Source: Novibacillus thermophilus (lineage in GTDB: Bacteria > Bacillota > Bacilli > Thermoactinomycetales > Novibacillaceae). Taken from it: a stretch of DNA of 64,000 bases. Position 1 is the stretch's first letter, and every line of letters begins with the position of its first letter. Positions 8,808 through 18,167 of this stretch are shown in pieces. The DNA is taken from positions 2,852,001 to 2,916,000 of the forward strand of contig NZ_CP019699.1 of NCBI RefSeq assembly GCF_002005165.1. The letters are read 5' to 3'. The translations under genes were made by a program, and so were the position numbers. The notes beneath the pieces were generated by a model, which made no database searches, had not been told where the DNA came from, and worked only from the letters and a program-made list of their open reading frames with translations.

Positions 8808-10088
8808 TTAAGCCCGTTGTCGTATCCTAGATTTAGATTGGGTGCGCCCATATTGGCGCCAAGGATGATTGAGTGCGGGCTTGTGAGGTTGTTTCTCCGA
8901 GCTCGCCTTTTGTTTTTGCAGCGACTGGCGTTTTGGTTTTACTGTTTCCTTTAGGGGGTAATCCACCCCTTTGTGCCGGACAAATAGTCTTCCGTCTAAT
9001 GTTTCTCGCACTTCGACACGGGTTTTGCGCGGGATGGTTTGTTGGTGATCCGAGCGATCTATTGTGTAGGTTTTTCCTTTGTAAGCAATTGTTTCTCCGG
9101 TTCCCAGAGTACGCTTTTCACGGTAGCAAAGAATTAGATCCAACGCTTGTCCTTGTTCCAAAGGGACAAACGCACTTTCTGGGTCACGCGGTTCAACCGC
9201 AAACTGTTCGTTATGCGCTTTGATCAACTCCGGCAGCACCGTGTTGGCCTCCTCAATGGTGTCGATGCCCCGGAGGCGCAACTCGACAATCCAACGGTCT
9301 TGTAGCGTTTGGAACAGCCGTTCAATCCGTCCCTTGGCTTGTGGTGTTAAGGCTTTGATATGAGTCACACCTAACTCTTCAAGGGCTTGTCCGAATTGCG
9401 ACAAAGGAACGGGTTCTCCCGCCAATTCCTGCTCGATCGTTTGCTTCTCGTTAGGGGAACGGAAAATCATATGGCGATCCGAATACACACTCATCGGAAT
9501 GCCAGTTTGCTCAATCATCTGTCGTGTCAGCCTAAAATAGCCCTCGGTGTCCTCCTGTGGCCGGAAAAGAGCAGCCACGACTTTTCCAGTGGCATCATCA
9601 ATGGCGGCAAGAAGGGACATCGGTTCCGCTCGATCTTCCAACCAAGGGTGAGGGCTCCCGTCCATTTGGACTAACATGCCGGCTTGTGGCTTTCGCTCAC
9701 GTGGCCGGTGCACGTTAGCCGGACGCCGTTTGCGTTTCGGTTTGATGCCGGCCTCAGAGCGAATGCGACGCACGGTTGACGGACTGACGTGAATTCCTTC
9801 GTACTTGGCCAACAATTCGGCAAAATGCACATCATTACACCCTTGATACGCATCGCTTTGGTGGAGCTCCAGAATTCTTTGACGTGTATTGTCAGACAGT
9901 GCGTGTGCCGGTTTGCGTCCTTTGTTTTTGTGGATAATCCCCGTTTCCCCCTCCTCAAGCACCCGTTTTTTGAGACGACAAACCTGGCGGTAACTTAACC
10001 CAAGGAGTTCAGCGGCTTCACCTCCTGTGATCAAACCTTGAATCCAGCGATCAATGACGGTGTAACGCTTCAGCTCTTGTCTGCTCAT
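8808..10088 (-). CDS. DDE transposase of the IS1202/ISNCY-like element
   Basis: Catalyses transposition. The N-terminal helix-turn-helix (TGGEAAELLGLSYRQVCRLK) is followed by a second DNA-binding region and an rve-type integrase core. Candidate catalytic acids are Asp in LVQMDGSPHPW, Asp in VYSDRHMIF and Glu in AKGRIERLFQ. The start at 10088 (MSRQELKRYT) has GGGAGAG 9 bp upstream; the open frame extends further upstream but crosses the right end of the element. At 426 residues it is full length with no internal stop. Confidence 0.9.
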   Translation of the reverse strand: MSRQELKRYTVIDRWIQGLITGGEAAELLGLSYRQVCRLKKRVLEEGETGIIHKNKGRKPAHALSDNTRQRILELHQSDAYQGCNDVHFAELLAKYEGIHVSPSTVRRIRSEAGIKPKRKRRPANVHRPRERKPQAGMLVQMDGSPHPWLEDRAEPMSLLAAIDDATGKVVAALFRPQEDTEGYFRLTRQMIEQTGIPMSVYSDRHMIFRSPNEKQTIEQELAGEPVPLSQFGQALEELGVTHIKALTPQAKGRIERLFQTLQDRWIVELRLRGIDTIEEANTVLPELIKAHNEQFAVEPRDPESAFVPLEQGQALDLILCYREKRTLGTGETIAYKGKTYTIDRSDHQQTIPRKTRVEVRETLDGRLFVRHKGVDYPLKETVKPKRQSLQKQKASSEKQPHKPALNHPWRQYGRTQSKSRIRQRA

Positions 10089-10160
10089 GAATATGTTCTC
10101 TCCCATATGTGACATTTTCACTGACGCGTTACAATATGACAATATCACTGACGAACAACA

Positions 10161-10177
10161 GAACGGAAAACAAACCA
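10161..10177 (+). repeat. Right target-site duplication of the IS element
   Basis: Exact second copy of GAACGGAAAACAAACCA (first copy at 8566-8582), directly abutting the right inverted end. Confidence 0.88.
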
Positions 10178-10260
10178 CTGCATGGTTCTGATATATTTGA
10201 TAAAATAAGAAAAAAGCCTTTTCTTTTGAGGTCAGCGTTTTTTTAGGAGTTGAGTCGCTC

Positions 10261-10746
10261 GTGAACCAACGGTTGACGCACTTTAACGAACAGCAGCGGG
10301 CCAAAATGGTAGACGTCTCAAACAAAGAGGAGACGAAGCGCACCGCTGTCGCCAAAACGGCTGTCATGATGAAGCCGGAAACGATGCAGCGAATTAAAGA
10401 AGGTCAAGTCGGAAAAGGGGACGTCCTCGCTGTGGCGCAGGTCGCCGGCATCATGGCTGCGAAAAAGACACCAGAGTGGATTCCGATGTGCCATCCTCTG
10501 CAACTCACCGGCATCGATCTCTCCTTCAGTGACAACGGTCACGATACACTGTACATTGAGGCGACGGTGAAAACATTCGGTGTGACAGGTGTAGAAATGG
10601 AGGCCCTCACAGCGGTAAGTGCGGCGGCGTTGACGGTATACGACATGTGCAAGGCGATGGACAGGGACATGAGCATTGGACCGACGTATTTACAGAGCAA
10701 ACAAGGCGGCAAAAGCGGAGACTACATACGGGGGAACAGCAGATGA
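10261..10746 (+). CDS. moaC: Cyclic pyranopterin monophosphate synthase MoaC
   Basis: Second step of molybdenum cofactor synthesis: converts 3',8-cyclo-GTP to cyclic pyranopterin monophosphate in the cytoplasm. Diagnostic segments are [12 protein letters not shown], the active-site [12 protein letters not shown], and [22 protein letters not shown] with the conserved KAMD end. GTG 10261 follows AGGAG at 10245-10249; 161 residues is normal. It is first in a tightly packed moaC-moaB-moeA-mobB-moaE-moaD operon. moaA, the partner for the first step, is not in the window. Confidence 0.95.
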   Translation: MNQRLTHFNEQQRAKMVDVSNKEETKRTAVAKTAVMMKPETMQRIKEGQVGKGDVLAVAQVAGIMAAKKTPEWIPMCHPLQLTGIDLSFSDNGHDTLYIEATVKTFGVTGVEMEALTAVSAAALTVYDMCKAMDRDMSIGPTYLQSKQGGKSGDYIRGNSR

Positions 10747-11264
10747 GTCACGTTTGGCGCGTCGGTGTCGTCACGGTCAGTGATCGATGTGCAAAAGGGG
10801 AGCGCAAAGATGAAGCAGGCCCTCTGTTAAAAGAAAGAGTTAAGAGAATGGATGGGGAAGTAAGCGAGTACACGGTCGTCCCTGACGAAGTGGATGCCAT
10901 CGAGCGGACATTGATCACTCTCGCTGACGCGGAGCAGTGTGACTTGGTGATCACAACTGGTGGGACCGGCTTTGCTTTGCGGGATGTGACTCCAGAAGCG
11001 ACGAAACGCGTCATACGGCGGAATGTGCCCGGCATCCCTGAAATGATGCGAATGGAAACGCGAAAAAAGACGATCATGTCTGCGCTGTCACGTAGCGTTG
11101 CCGGCATCCGTGGTCGGACCTTGATCGTGAACTTTCCGGGAAACCCGCAAGCGATTGAAGAGTGCTTCGATGTCATTGAACCGCTGTTGCCTCACGCGTT
11201 ACACCTCTTGCGCCAAAACGTCGATCACGACGTGTCGGAGAATGCGACACGGACGGACGGCTAA
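10743..11264 (+). CDS. moaB: Molybdopterin adenylyltransferase-family protein MoaB/MogA
   Basis: Adenylates molybdopterin before molybdenum insertion. The family motif [17 protein letters not shown] is complete and is preceded by the [20 protein letters not shown]-terminus. ATG 10743 overlaps the moaC stop in an ATGA arrangement, suggesting translational coupling; GGGGGA sits upstream. The ORF could be extended upstream inside moaC, but that part is out-of-frame shadow. 173 residues. The C-terminus LPHALHLLR is typical of the MoaB branch. Confidence 0.93.
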   Translation: MSHVWRVGVVTVSDRCAKGERKDEAGPLLKERVKRMDGEVSEYTVVPDEVDAIERTLITLADAEQCDLVITTGGTGFALRDVTPEATKRVIRRNVPGIPEMMRMETRKKTIMSALSRSVAGIRGRTLIVNFPGNPQAIEECFDVIEPLLPHALHLLRQNVDHDVSENATRTDG

Positions 11265-11314
11265 AATCCCGGACAGTGTTAAAAACGGACGATCGCAGAG
11301 GGAGGAATGGCGCG

Positions 11315-12562
11315 ATGCGCTTTCGCCGAGAGCCGATTAAAGTGAAAGAAGCACAGGCGCGAATGGCGCCGCACGTTCAACTCGGTCCGACTGAGCGGGT
11401 GCCTTTGCTGGACAGTGTCGGGCGGCGTTTGGCTGAAGATATAGAGGCTACGCATCCGGTACCGCACTTTCGCCGTTCGGGAATGGACGGGTTTGCCGTC
11501 CGCTCTGAAGACACGAAGAACGCAACACGGGACAATCCCGCTTTACTGCGAGTCATTGAACACATTCCGTGCGGAGCAGTCCCGAAACGAGAGGTTCAAG
11601 CCGGTACGTGTTCGCGCATCATGACCGGGGCGGCTGTCCCGGATGGGGCTGACGCAGTCATCATGCTGGAGATGACGGACACGGTTGAACGGGACGGCGT
11701 GGTGTACACGGCAGTCAAGAAAGAGATGCAGCCGGGAGAAAACACGGCGCAAGTCGCGTCCGATCTCGCCGAAGGGACGTTGCTCATGGAGCGGGGGCGA
11801 AAAGTGAACGCCGGTGAAGCGGCGCTCCTTGCGACGTTCGGTTACAACGAAGTGAACGTGTATCGCAGGCCGACGGCCGCGATCTTCGCCACGGGTTCTG
11901 AACTGCTCCCGGTAAACGAGCCTCTCCAGCCGGGAAAAATTCGTAACAGCAACAGCTACATGTTGGCGGCACAAGTACAGTCCGCGGGCGGGGTGCCGCG
12001 CATCCTCGAAATGGTTCCAGACGATGTCGAACTGGCGATGGAGAAAATAGTGGGCGCCTTTGACAAGGTGGACGTGGTGATCACGACAGGTGGCGTTTCA
12101 GTGGGAGATTACGACATTCTCGTCGACATCTTCCAAAAGTGGGACGGCGAGTTGCTGTTTAACAAAGTGGCGATGCGGCCAGGAAGTCCGACCTCAGTCG
12201 GTATTCGCAACGGGCAATTTCTATTCGGACTCTCCGGCAATCCCGGGGCTTGCTTCGTCGGTTTTGAGCTGTTTGTGCGTCCCGTGCTGTGGGGAATGCA
12301 AGGAAAGAAACAACGGTACTTGCCGGAACGACAGGCACGGCTCGTCGGAGACTACACAAAGCCTTCTGGATTTCAGCGCTTCGTGCGCGGCACGTGTTTC
12401 ACGGAAGGCGGACAGCTGTTTGCGCAACCGGTGGGAGTTGATAAGTCGGGGATCGTTTCCTCCATTAAAGATGCCAATTGCCTCATCGTCGTCCCGCCGG
12501 GAGGCAAAGGGCTGTCCGACGGAGAAATCGTGACAGTCGTCTTGTTGGACGTGGCAGAATGA
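11315..12562 (+). CDS. moeA: Molybdopterin molybdenumtransferase MoeA
   Basis: Inserts molybdate into adenylated molybdopterin. The protein (415 residues) shows the four-domain MoeA plan, including the RRSGMDGFAVRSEDT segment, GAAVPDGADAVIMLE, the MPT-binding TTGGVSVGDYDIL and the GLSGNPGACFVGFELFVRP stretch. ATG 11315 follows GGAGG (11301-11305) at 9 bp. It ends in ATGA overlap with mobB. The C-terminal beta domain is complete (DGEIVTVVLLDVAE). Confidence 0.95.
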   Translation: MRFRREPIKVKEAQARMAPHVQLGPTERVPLLDSVGRRLAEDIEATHPVPHFRRSGMDGFAVRSEDTKNATRDNPALLRVIEHIPCGAVPKREVQAGTCSRIMTGAAVPDGADAVIMLEMTDTVERDGVVYTAVKKEMQPGENTAQVASDLAEGTLLMERGRKVNAGEAALLATFGYNEVNVYRRPTAAIFATGSELLPVNEPLQPGKIRNSNSYMLAAQVQSAGGVPRILEMVPDDVELAMEKIVGAFDKVDVVITTGGVSVGDYDILVDIFQKWDGELLFNKVAMRPGSPTSVGIRNGQFLFGLSGNPGACFVGFELFVRPVLWGMQGKKQRYLPERQARLVGDYTKPSGFQRFVRGTCFTEGGQLFAQPVGVDKSGIVSSIKDANCLIVVPPGGKGLSDGEIVTVVLLDVAE

Positions 12563-13065
12563 AGATCAAGCCCATCAGCCCCCCTGTCATCCAGATTGTC
12601 GGCTACCGCAACAGCGGTAAAACGACGCTTCTCTGTCGCCTCGTCAATCTTTTGACCGAAAGGGGATGGCGTGTCGGAACGGTCAAACACGACGCGCATC
12701 AGTTTGACATCGACCATCCCGGGAAAGACACGTGGAAACACCGTCTGGCCGGAGCTGAGACGGTCGCCATTGCGTCAGAGGAACAGACGGCCGTCATCCG
12801 CCAGCGCGCTGTGTCCCTCGATGAACTGCTCCTAGAGATGGACGGACTCGATCTCGTTCTCGTCGAAGGGTATAAATGGGCGCCTTATCCCAAAATTGTC
12901 CTCATTCGGACTGAAGAACACCTGCCTCTGCTGATGCAAGTCAGTCGTCTGATAGCAGTCGTTTCCTGGATACCGGTATCCGGCACAACGGTCCCCGTTT
13001 TTGACAAAGACGACGATCAAGGCGTTTTTGAACGGGTACTACAACATGTGAAAGAAGAGGATTGA
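12559..13065 (+). CDS. mobB: Molybdopterin-guanine dinucleotide biosynthesis adapter MobB
   Basis: P-loop GTP-binding protein that assists guanine-dinucleotide attachment to the cofactor. Walker A is GYRNSGKTTL, and the family segment VGTVKHDAHQFDIDHPGKDT follows. ATG 12559 overlaps the moeA stop (ATGA). 168 residues is the usual size. Its presence implies that the host makes bis-MGD enzymes such as nitrate reductase or formate dehydrogenase, although mobA is not seen here. Confidence 0.93.
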   Translation: MKIKPISPPVIQIVGYRNSGKTTLLCRLVNLLTERGWRVGTVKHDAHQFDIDHPGKDTWKHRLAGAETVAIASEEQTAVIRQRAVSLDELLLEMDGLDLVLVEGYKWAPYPKIVLIRTEEHLPLLMQVSRLIAVVSWIPVSGTTVPVFDKDDDQGVFERVLQHVKEED

Positions 13066-13066
13066 C

Positions 13067-13537
13067 GTGAGAAACTATTCGATAACGGAAAAGGAGATCG
13101 ACTTTCAAGAGCTCGTCCGACAGGTAATCCACCCTCGGTCGGGAGCCGTCGCCACGTTCCTGGGCACGGTACGGGAACTGACGAACGGAAAGCGGACACT
13201 CTTCTTAGAATACGAAGCTTATGTCGAGATGGCAGAAAAGAAAATGCGCCAGATAGGAGATGAAATTCAAGAGCAGTTCCCTGAGTCTAACGTGGCCATC
13301 GTCCACCGCATCGGGCGTCTGGACATCAGTGATATCGCCGTTGCCATTGCCGTGTCCACACCGCACCGGCAGGAAGCGTTCGCAGCGTGCCGTTACGCCA
13401 TCGAACGCATAAAAGAAATGGTCCCGATCTGGAAAAAAGAGCATTGGGAAGACGGCAGTTACTGGGTTGGAGATCAGTTGGAGACAACGTGTTACCCCCA
13501 GGGAAAACCGATCTTAGGAGGTCAGGAAAATGATTAA
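13067..13537 (+). CDS. moaE: Molybdopterin synthase catalytic subunit MoaE
   Basis: Large subunit of molybdopterin synthase, which transfers sulfur from MoaD thiocarboxylate to the pterin. It shows GAVATFLGTVRE, the LEYEAYVEMAEKKM region, the HRIGRLDISDIAVAIAV strand and the active-site lysines in MVPIWKKEHWEDGSYWVG. GTG 13067 begins 1 nt after the mobB stop with AAAGAAGAGG upstream. 156 residues. It overlaps moaD by 8 nt. Confidence 0.95.
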   Translation: MRNYSITEKEIDFQELVRQVIHPRSGAVATFLGTVRELTNGKRTLFLEYEAYVEMAEKKMRQIGDEIQEQFPESNVAIVHRIGRLDISDIAVAIAVSTPHRQEAFAACRYAIERIKEMVPIWKKEHWEDGSYWVGDQLETTCYPQGKPILGGQEND

Positions 13538-13772
13538 AGTTCAATTGTTTGCCGGATTGGCAGAAGAAATCGGGGCGAGGAGGGTGGAACTGTCCGTCCC
13601 CGAAGGCACCACAGTTCAGCAATTGAAACGTGAACTGGCAAGGCAGTACCCCCGTCTCACCGACAAATTGGAAACGTGCATGGTCGCCGTCAACGAAGAA
13701 TACGTCGATCCGGATGAAAACGTGACGTCTTCTGACACTGTCGTCTTGATTCCGCCGGTAAGTGGCGGATGA
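13530..13772 (+). CDS. moaD: Molybdopterin synthase sulfur-carrier subunit MoaD
   Basis: Ubiquitin-fold sulfur carrier of 80 residues ending in the required Gly-Gly (PPVSGG), which is adenylated and thiocarboxylated and then delivers sulfur to MoaE. The ribosome site TTAGGAGGTCAGGAAA lies inside moaE, and the two frames overlap by 8 nt, which would keep the two subunits in balance. Confidence 0.95.
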   Translation: MIKVQLFAGLAEEIGARRVELSVPEGTTVQQLKRELARQYPRLTDKLETCMVAVNEEYVDPDENVTSSDTVVLIPPVSGG

Positions 13773-13853
13773 ACGGGTGACGCCATGCAGGGGAAATGTG
13801 TGCTCGCAGCAGGATGAAGGATGAAAATCCGGAGTAGCAGGAGGATGGCCCGA

Positions 13854-14144
13854 ATGCCTTTTACACTGACAGAGGATGCAGCCCGCTGGTTAAAGCGGGA
13901 ACTCAAGGTGGACTCAGGGGACTACGTTCGGTTTTACGTGCGTTACGGCGGGATGAACGGCCCGGGAAACGGCTTTTCCCTCGGAGTCCATGTGACACCT
14001 CCCAGCCAAATTGGGGAGAAAACAGTGGTAGACGGGGTTACGTTTTACGTCGAGCAAGACGACATGTGGTTTTTCTATGATCAGGCCCTCACAGTACAGC
14101 ACAACAAAGAGACCGACGACATCGAGTTTGTGTACAGTCGTTAG
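13854..14144 (+). CDS. HesB/YneR-family protein
   Basis: Small (96-residue) protein of the HesB/IscA-like fold, closest in style to Bacillus YneR. It has the N-terminal LTEDAARWLKRE helix and the YVRFYVRYGG strand but lacks the three conserved Cys of A-type iron-sulfur carriers, so metal-cluster binding is doubtful. ATG 13854 is 9 bp behind AGGAGG; an earlier ATG lies directly on the ribosome site and is unlikely. It ends the molybdenum-cofactor unit. Its function is unknown. Confidence 0.75.
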   Translation: MPFTLTEDAARWLKRELKVDSGDYVRFYVRYGGMNGPGNGFSLGVHVTPPSQIGEKTVVDGVTFYVEQDDMWFFYDQALTVQHNKETDDIEFVYSR

Positions 14145-14170
14145 CAAGAGTCGTCATCCCCTTTTTCGCA

Positions 14171-14277
14171 CTCAACGCCCTAAGGGCTTTGCGGAGCTTC
14201 TATGGATTGGCAGGACAATTGCACGATGCCGGATGCCGTTAGACCATTTCAGGTGTGTAGCGAAACAAGGCGTTGAG
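14171..14277. repeat. Spaced inverted repeat in the gap before the chemoreceptor gene
   Basis: CTCAACGCC (14171-14179) and GGCGTTGAG (14269-14277) are perfect complements 89 nt apart, with smaller hairpins between them (GCCCTAAGGGC). No gene is seen in 14148-14573. It could be a relic of a mobile element or a folded transcript, but I find no family match. Confidence 0.35.
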
Positions 14278-14300
14278 CGGGGATTTCCTCTACCTACTTT

Positions 14301-14351
14301 AAGTAAAAAAGCGCATCCCTTTTGCGTGAATAAGGGGGTGCGCTTTTACTT
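14301..14351. terminator. Hairpin terminator in the moa-MCP gap
   Basis: AAGTAAAAAAGCGC (14301-14314) pairs with GCGCTTTTACTT (14340-14351), with further CCCTT/AAGGG pairing inside. A- and T-rich flanks allow termination in either direction. Confidence 0.6.
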
Positions 14352-14573
14352 ACAGAATCTTGACAACGGCCTAATCACAAACACTATTGGGAGCAAAACG
14401 CCTATTTATATCCCAGATGCGTCTTTTAGTTCGTCTAGAGCGCGCGTGAAATTTAGACTGCTTCGTGCCGCATGTTTAACATTTCAACAGATGTTAACAG
14501 AAGCCGACTCAGGGCCCCGGCTCTTCTTACCGATACTTATCAGTAAGTACGTATTAGATTGGGGGAAAAACAG

Positions 14574-15893
14574 ATGAAACTGGGGGAACACGTGCACAAA
14601 TGGTTACGGAATTACGGACTGCGTGTACGCATGGTCGGTGCTTTCGGACTCATTAGCCTCATCACTTACGGTGTCACAGCCTTTTGCCTGCTTGTCGTGC
14701 GGCAATGGTTTCCCGAAACGATGAACGACGGGGTGTACACGTTAATCGTCCTCATACTGGGAATCGGGTGGTCGCTCGTTTTTGCCTGGATGGTGACCAC
14801 CTACCTTCTCATCCGCCCTTTACGGAAACTGCAAGAGACTGTCAACCGCGGTTCGACCGGCAATCTAACAGAGCGTTACGACGGGGATGAGAACAATGAA
14901 TTCGGTCAGCTGGGGAAAAATTTTAATGAGATGATGGATTCCTTCAGCAACATTGTAGAGAGCATCCATGAGCATTTTACCGAAACAGCCGACAACGTCG
15001 CCCGCCTGACGGAAAACGCGAAACAGACGGCCGAATCTACCGGGTACATGCAACAGACGATTGAGGAAATATCAAAAGGAGCAGAAAGACAGGCTGAAGC
15101 CAGTCAAGTCACCGCCCAGTCAATGGAAGAGATACACCGCCAGGGGGAACGCATCACAGCCCACACCCGTCATTCCTCCGAATTATCCCGTGGCATGTAT
15201 GACAGTTTGGAGCGCAACGCACGCGTAGTGAAGGCGTTAGTGGAAGGAATGCGCACCATCGCCAAGGAAAGCGACGTCTCGATCCAGACTGTGAAAGACC
15301 TCGAAAACAGAGCAAAAGACATCGGCCGAATAACGAGAACGGTGGATGAGATAGCGAGGCAGACGCAGCTTCTCGCCTTAAATGCCTCTATTGAAGCAGA
15401 GCGGGCGGGAGAGCATGGTCACGGTTTCGCCGTGGTGGCGACAGAAGTGAGAAAGCTGGCAAACGAAAGTCAGGAAGCGGTAAAACAAGTACGCAGCTTG
15501 ATTAACGAAATGCAAGAAAAGACGAGTCGTGTCGTTGAACAGATTACAATGCAGGCCGACTCTGCTGTTGAAGAAGCTTCCCGGGGGGAAGAAGCCGAGG
15601 CGGCGTTGGAAGATGTGACGCACTCTGTTCAGCAAGTAATGGAAGCGATCCAGTCCATCGCTCAAGAAGTTGAGACTCAGCAACAGAGTGTACAAAAAAC
15701 GCTTGACGAAGCGGAGAACGTAGCAGCTGTATCAGAAGAAACGTCAGCGGGCGCCCAGGAGATGGCAGCCTCTTCCGAGGAGCAGCTGTCGCGGGTAAAA
15801 GAAATTGGAAACATGGCATCGTCTCTCGCTTCCGCTGTGGACAGGCTTCAGCACGTGATCAGCCGTTTCAAATGGCAAGCCGACCGTGATTAA
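14574..15893 (+). CDS. Methyl-accepting chemotaxis-type protein without a ligand domain
   Basis: Membrane signalling protein of 439 residues. Two membrane helices (about residues 19-43 and 57-80) are joined by a loop of only about a dozen residues ([14 protein letters not shown]), so there is no periplasmic-type sensor. A HAMP linker follows ([18 protein letters not shown]), then a long coiled-coil signalling domain with the CheA-contact hairpin ([20 protein letters not shown], written here without its first residues). ATG 14574 is used, with GGGGGA upstream. It may sense membrane or cytoplasmic state, or work with a partner. No che genes lie nearby. Confidence 0.88.
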   Translation: MKLGEHVHKWLRNYGLRVRMVGAFGLISLITYGVTAFCLLVVRQWFPETMNDGVYTLIVLILGIGWSLVFAWMVTTYLLIRPLRKLQETVNRGSTGNLTERYDGDENNEFGQLGKNFNEMMDSFSNIVESIHEHFTETADNVARLTENAKQTAESTGYMQQTIEEISKGAERQAEASQVTAQSMEEIHRQGERITAHTRHSSELSRGMYDSLERNARVVKALVEGMRTIAKESDVSIQTVKDLENRAKDIGRITRTVDEIARQTQLLALNASIEAERAGEHGHGFAVVATEVRKLANESQEAVKQVRSLINEMQEKTSRVVEQITMQADSAVEEASRGEEAEAALEDVTHSVQQVMEAIQSIAQEVETQQQSVQKTLDEAENVAAVSEETSAGAQEMAASSEEQLSRVKEIGNMASSLASAVDRLQHVISRFKWQADRD

Positions 15894-15978
15894 CCGTGAC
15901 AAGTCGCGAATCTGTCAAACAACGTTCAACAAACGTTCATTGTATGATGCCGGTGCCTCGTATACATTTAAATTGAGC

Positions 15979-15990
15979 ACAGGCGCCTGT
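15979..15990. promoter_or_regulatory. Perfect palindrome upstream of the cytochrome c gene
   Basis: ACAGGCGCCTGT is a 12-bp perfect palindrome, flanked by a weaker TGAG/CTCA pair, about 50 bp before the cytochrome c start. It may be an operator or a small RNA hairpin. Confidence 0.3.
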
Positions 15991-16039
15991 GTCTCAGCAC
16001 GGCCGTTACATTACATAAACTTTAGAGGAGGTCGTCACG

Positions 16040-16390
16040 TTGTATCGGTTACGGTGGTTTCTCGGCTTGGTCGCGGTTGTTTTACTGTTCGTCGCTGGTT
16101 GCTCCAGTGATTCGGGGGAAACGAGTGACGACGCCGAAAGTGCAGAAGACAATACGGGTGCAGCAGCTACGGCCAACGCAGAAGAAATTTATAGCGGGAA
16201 TTGTGCTTCGTGTCACGGAGGGAATCTGGAAGGCGGCATGGGACCGAGTTTGGAAACGGTCGGGGCTAACATGTCTGAATCAGAAATTGCCGATGTGATT
16301 CAAAACGGCAGGGGCCAGATGCCAGCGATGTCACAACTTCAAGACGACGAAGTGCAAGAGTTAGCCAGTTGGCTGGCTGAAAAGAAATAG
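16040..16390 (+). CDS. Membrane-anchored small cytochrome c (c551 type)
   Basis: Lipoprotein cytochrome of about 116 residues. The signal ends in the lipobox FVAGCS, giving a lipid-modified Cys outside the membrane. A Ser/Asp/Glu/Ala-rich linker follows, then one haem c site CASCH, with the axial Met in GRGQMPAM. TTG 16040 follows AGAGGAGGTCGTCACG. It resembles Bacillus CccB. It stands next to an oxidase operon (opposite strand) and near the bc-complex type chain, so it probably carries electrons to the ba3-type oxidase. Confidence 0.88.
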   Translation: MYRLRWFLGLVAVVLLFVAGCSSDSGETSDDAESAEDNTGAAATANAEEIYSGNCASCHGGNLEGGMGPSLETVGANMSESEIADVIQNGRGQMPAMSQLQDDEVQELASWLAEKK

Positions 16391-16407
16391 TCTTCCCGCT
16401 GTCGTGC

Positions 16408-16452
16408 CGGTCATGCGAAAAGGGGTACCTCCCTTCGCATGACCGTTTTTTC
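16408..16452. terminator. Bidirectional terminator between cytochrome c and oxidase genes
   Basis: GGTCATGCGAA (16409-16419) pairs perfectly with TTCGCATGACC (16434-16444), followed by GTTTTTTC. It serves the cytochrome gene and, from the other side, may end the convergent oxidase operon. Confidence 0.88.
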
Positions 16453-16470
16453 TTGACAGTGCCGGCAGTT

Positions 16471-18162
16471 CTACCAAGGTCTCATCGGGAGAGCGCCTGG
16501 TGCGGGGTTTAGAATCATGTCGGATAACGGCATCGCGTAGGCGATCATCGACAGAGCGACAGACACGCCGATCCACACCGACCAGCGCTCTAAAATGCGT
16601 GGCGGTTCGGTCGCCTTTTCGTACACCACACCGATGGGGAACTCGGCCGGCTGGTCGGTTTTCGGCGCGAAGAACCACAAGTGGATAAAGATGTATACCG
16701 CCATTAAAATGGCAATAAAGAGGAAAATGCCGCCGACACCGATCAGTTGTAAGTAAGGCGTCCAGGACGATACGACTTCGTGGTCGGCGTAAGTGGAGAA
16801 GCTGGTGCGCCGCGGCGCCCCCATCAGGCCGACAATGTGCATCGTGCCCGACATGAGCAACATGCCGACCGTCTACGTCACGGTCTGTATAATGCCCAAC
16901 CGGTTCAAGCCTGGCGTCAATTTACGGTTGCGCATAATGGGGATCATCCAGTACAAAGCAGCGAAATACGTGAGTCCGACGGTAGATGCCAGCGTCATGT
17001 GGAAATGGCCGGTGATAAACCACGTATTGTGTACAAGCTGGTTTAATTGATAACTCGCCTGAACGACTCCTCCAGCTCCGCCGACAATGAAGATGGCCAT
17101 GGCCACAAACGGTGTGAAAAACCGGACATCTTTCCAGGGCAACTTTTTCACCCAGCCGAACAACCCTTTGGCCCCTTTGTCGCGTCCCGTCATTTCAAAT
17201 GTCGCCAATATGGAAAAAGCGGTGATCAGCGTTGGGACGACAACGGCCATCGTCAACGTCACTTGGAGGTACTTCCAGAACGATTCGACACCTGGGTCGT
17301 TGAGTTGATGGTGAAGGCCCACCGGAATGGAAAACAGGATGAACAGAATAAACGTCAAGCGGGGGAGAGAGCTGCTGAAGATTTTTCCTCCGATTATTTG
17401 CGGGATGTTGACGTACCAGTAAATGTACGCCGGCAACAACCAGAAGTACACGAGGGCATGCCCGAAGTACCAGAAAAGGGTGCGGCTGAGCGAGACGTTG
17501 ACGCGGTCGACCCAGCCAAACGCCCACGGAATCAACTGCACGACGACTTCTATCGCCACAAAGAGGCTGGCGTGCAACCACAAAATGACAATCGCCAGCG
17601 CCATGTAGGCGAAGAGCGGCGAATGTTCCCCTTTGTTTTTTTTCCGCCAACGGATGTAGTTTAAGATGACAACGACGGAAGCGAGCCAGCTGCCCACGAC
17701 TAAAAGGGCCAGACCGACGTAAAACCAGGGGGCGGCGTGAAGGGGCGGATAAAACGTGTACAGGACGCTGGCGTCGTTCGTTAAAATGTGCACGAGGGCG
17801 AGAACGGTGCCTAAGGTCATCATGCCATACCCGATCCACGCCAATGTGCGTGACGATTGGATCAATTGACCATCCAGTGTGCGGGCGAGACCGGCGTACA
17901 AATAAGCGAATATGAAAAATGTCGTAAAGACTAGCGCCAGAAGCACTCCGTGCACCGTCAACATTTGGTAGTAGTTGATCCCTCCAGGGAGCTGGACCCA
18001 TCCGGCCCTTTCGACGACCTGGAGCAATCCTGCGACAGCCCCGATTAGAAGGGCTCCCACTGCGATTCCCACATGAGCTAAAATCAGGTGCCGATCTCGC
18101 GGGTCAAAACGATGTTTCGCCAATGTGTCACCCGTTTCGCGTGCTGTTGTACTTTCTGACAC
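16471..18162 (-). pseudogene. ba3-type cytochrome oxidase subunit I, amber stop in frame
   Basis: Haem-copper oxidase subunit I of the B (ba3) family, about 563 codons. Haem and copper ligand regions such as WYFGHALVYFWLLPAYIYWY, GLHHQLNDP and TGHFHMTLAS are present. The frame is continuous except for TAG at 16873-16875, in IIQTVT-stop-TVGML. The intact paralogue has Trp at that place (IVQTVFWAVGML), so TGG became TAG by one substitution. The C-terminal ORF resumes in the same frame and ends in PMRPW. GTG 18162 follows AGGAGAG. Unless a suppressor reads the codon, the last three helices are lost. Confidence 0.88.
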
Positions 18163-18167
18163 GGATA

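Larger units (their letters stand above)
8583..10160 (-). mobile_element. IS1202/ISNCY-like insertion sequence, complete, 1578 bp
   Basis: The element is bounded by inverted ends that begin TGT. Each end carries two copies of a 16-bp motif CGTCAGTGANNNTGTC, starting 7 nt from the tip: left 8590-8605 and 8615-8630, right (reverse) 10138-10153 and 10111-10126. One transposase gene fills most of it and points left. Perfect 17-bp direct repeats flank it. It separates the sigma-54 operon from the molybdenum-cofactor operon. The intact gene and exact duplications suggest recent arrival. Confidence 0.9.

Noticed and set aside
16780-17664. Plus-strand frames antisense to oxidase subunit I
   Set aside because: They mirror the strongly coding minus strand; composition is low-complexity in translation and no starts have ribosome sites.
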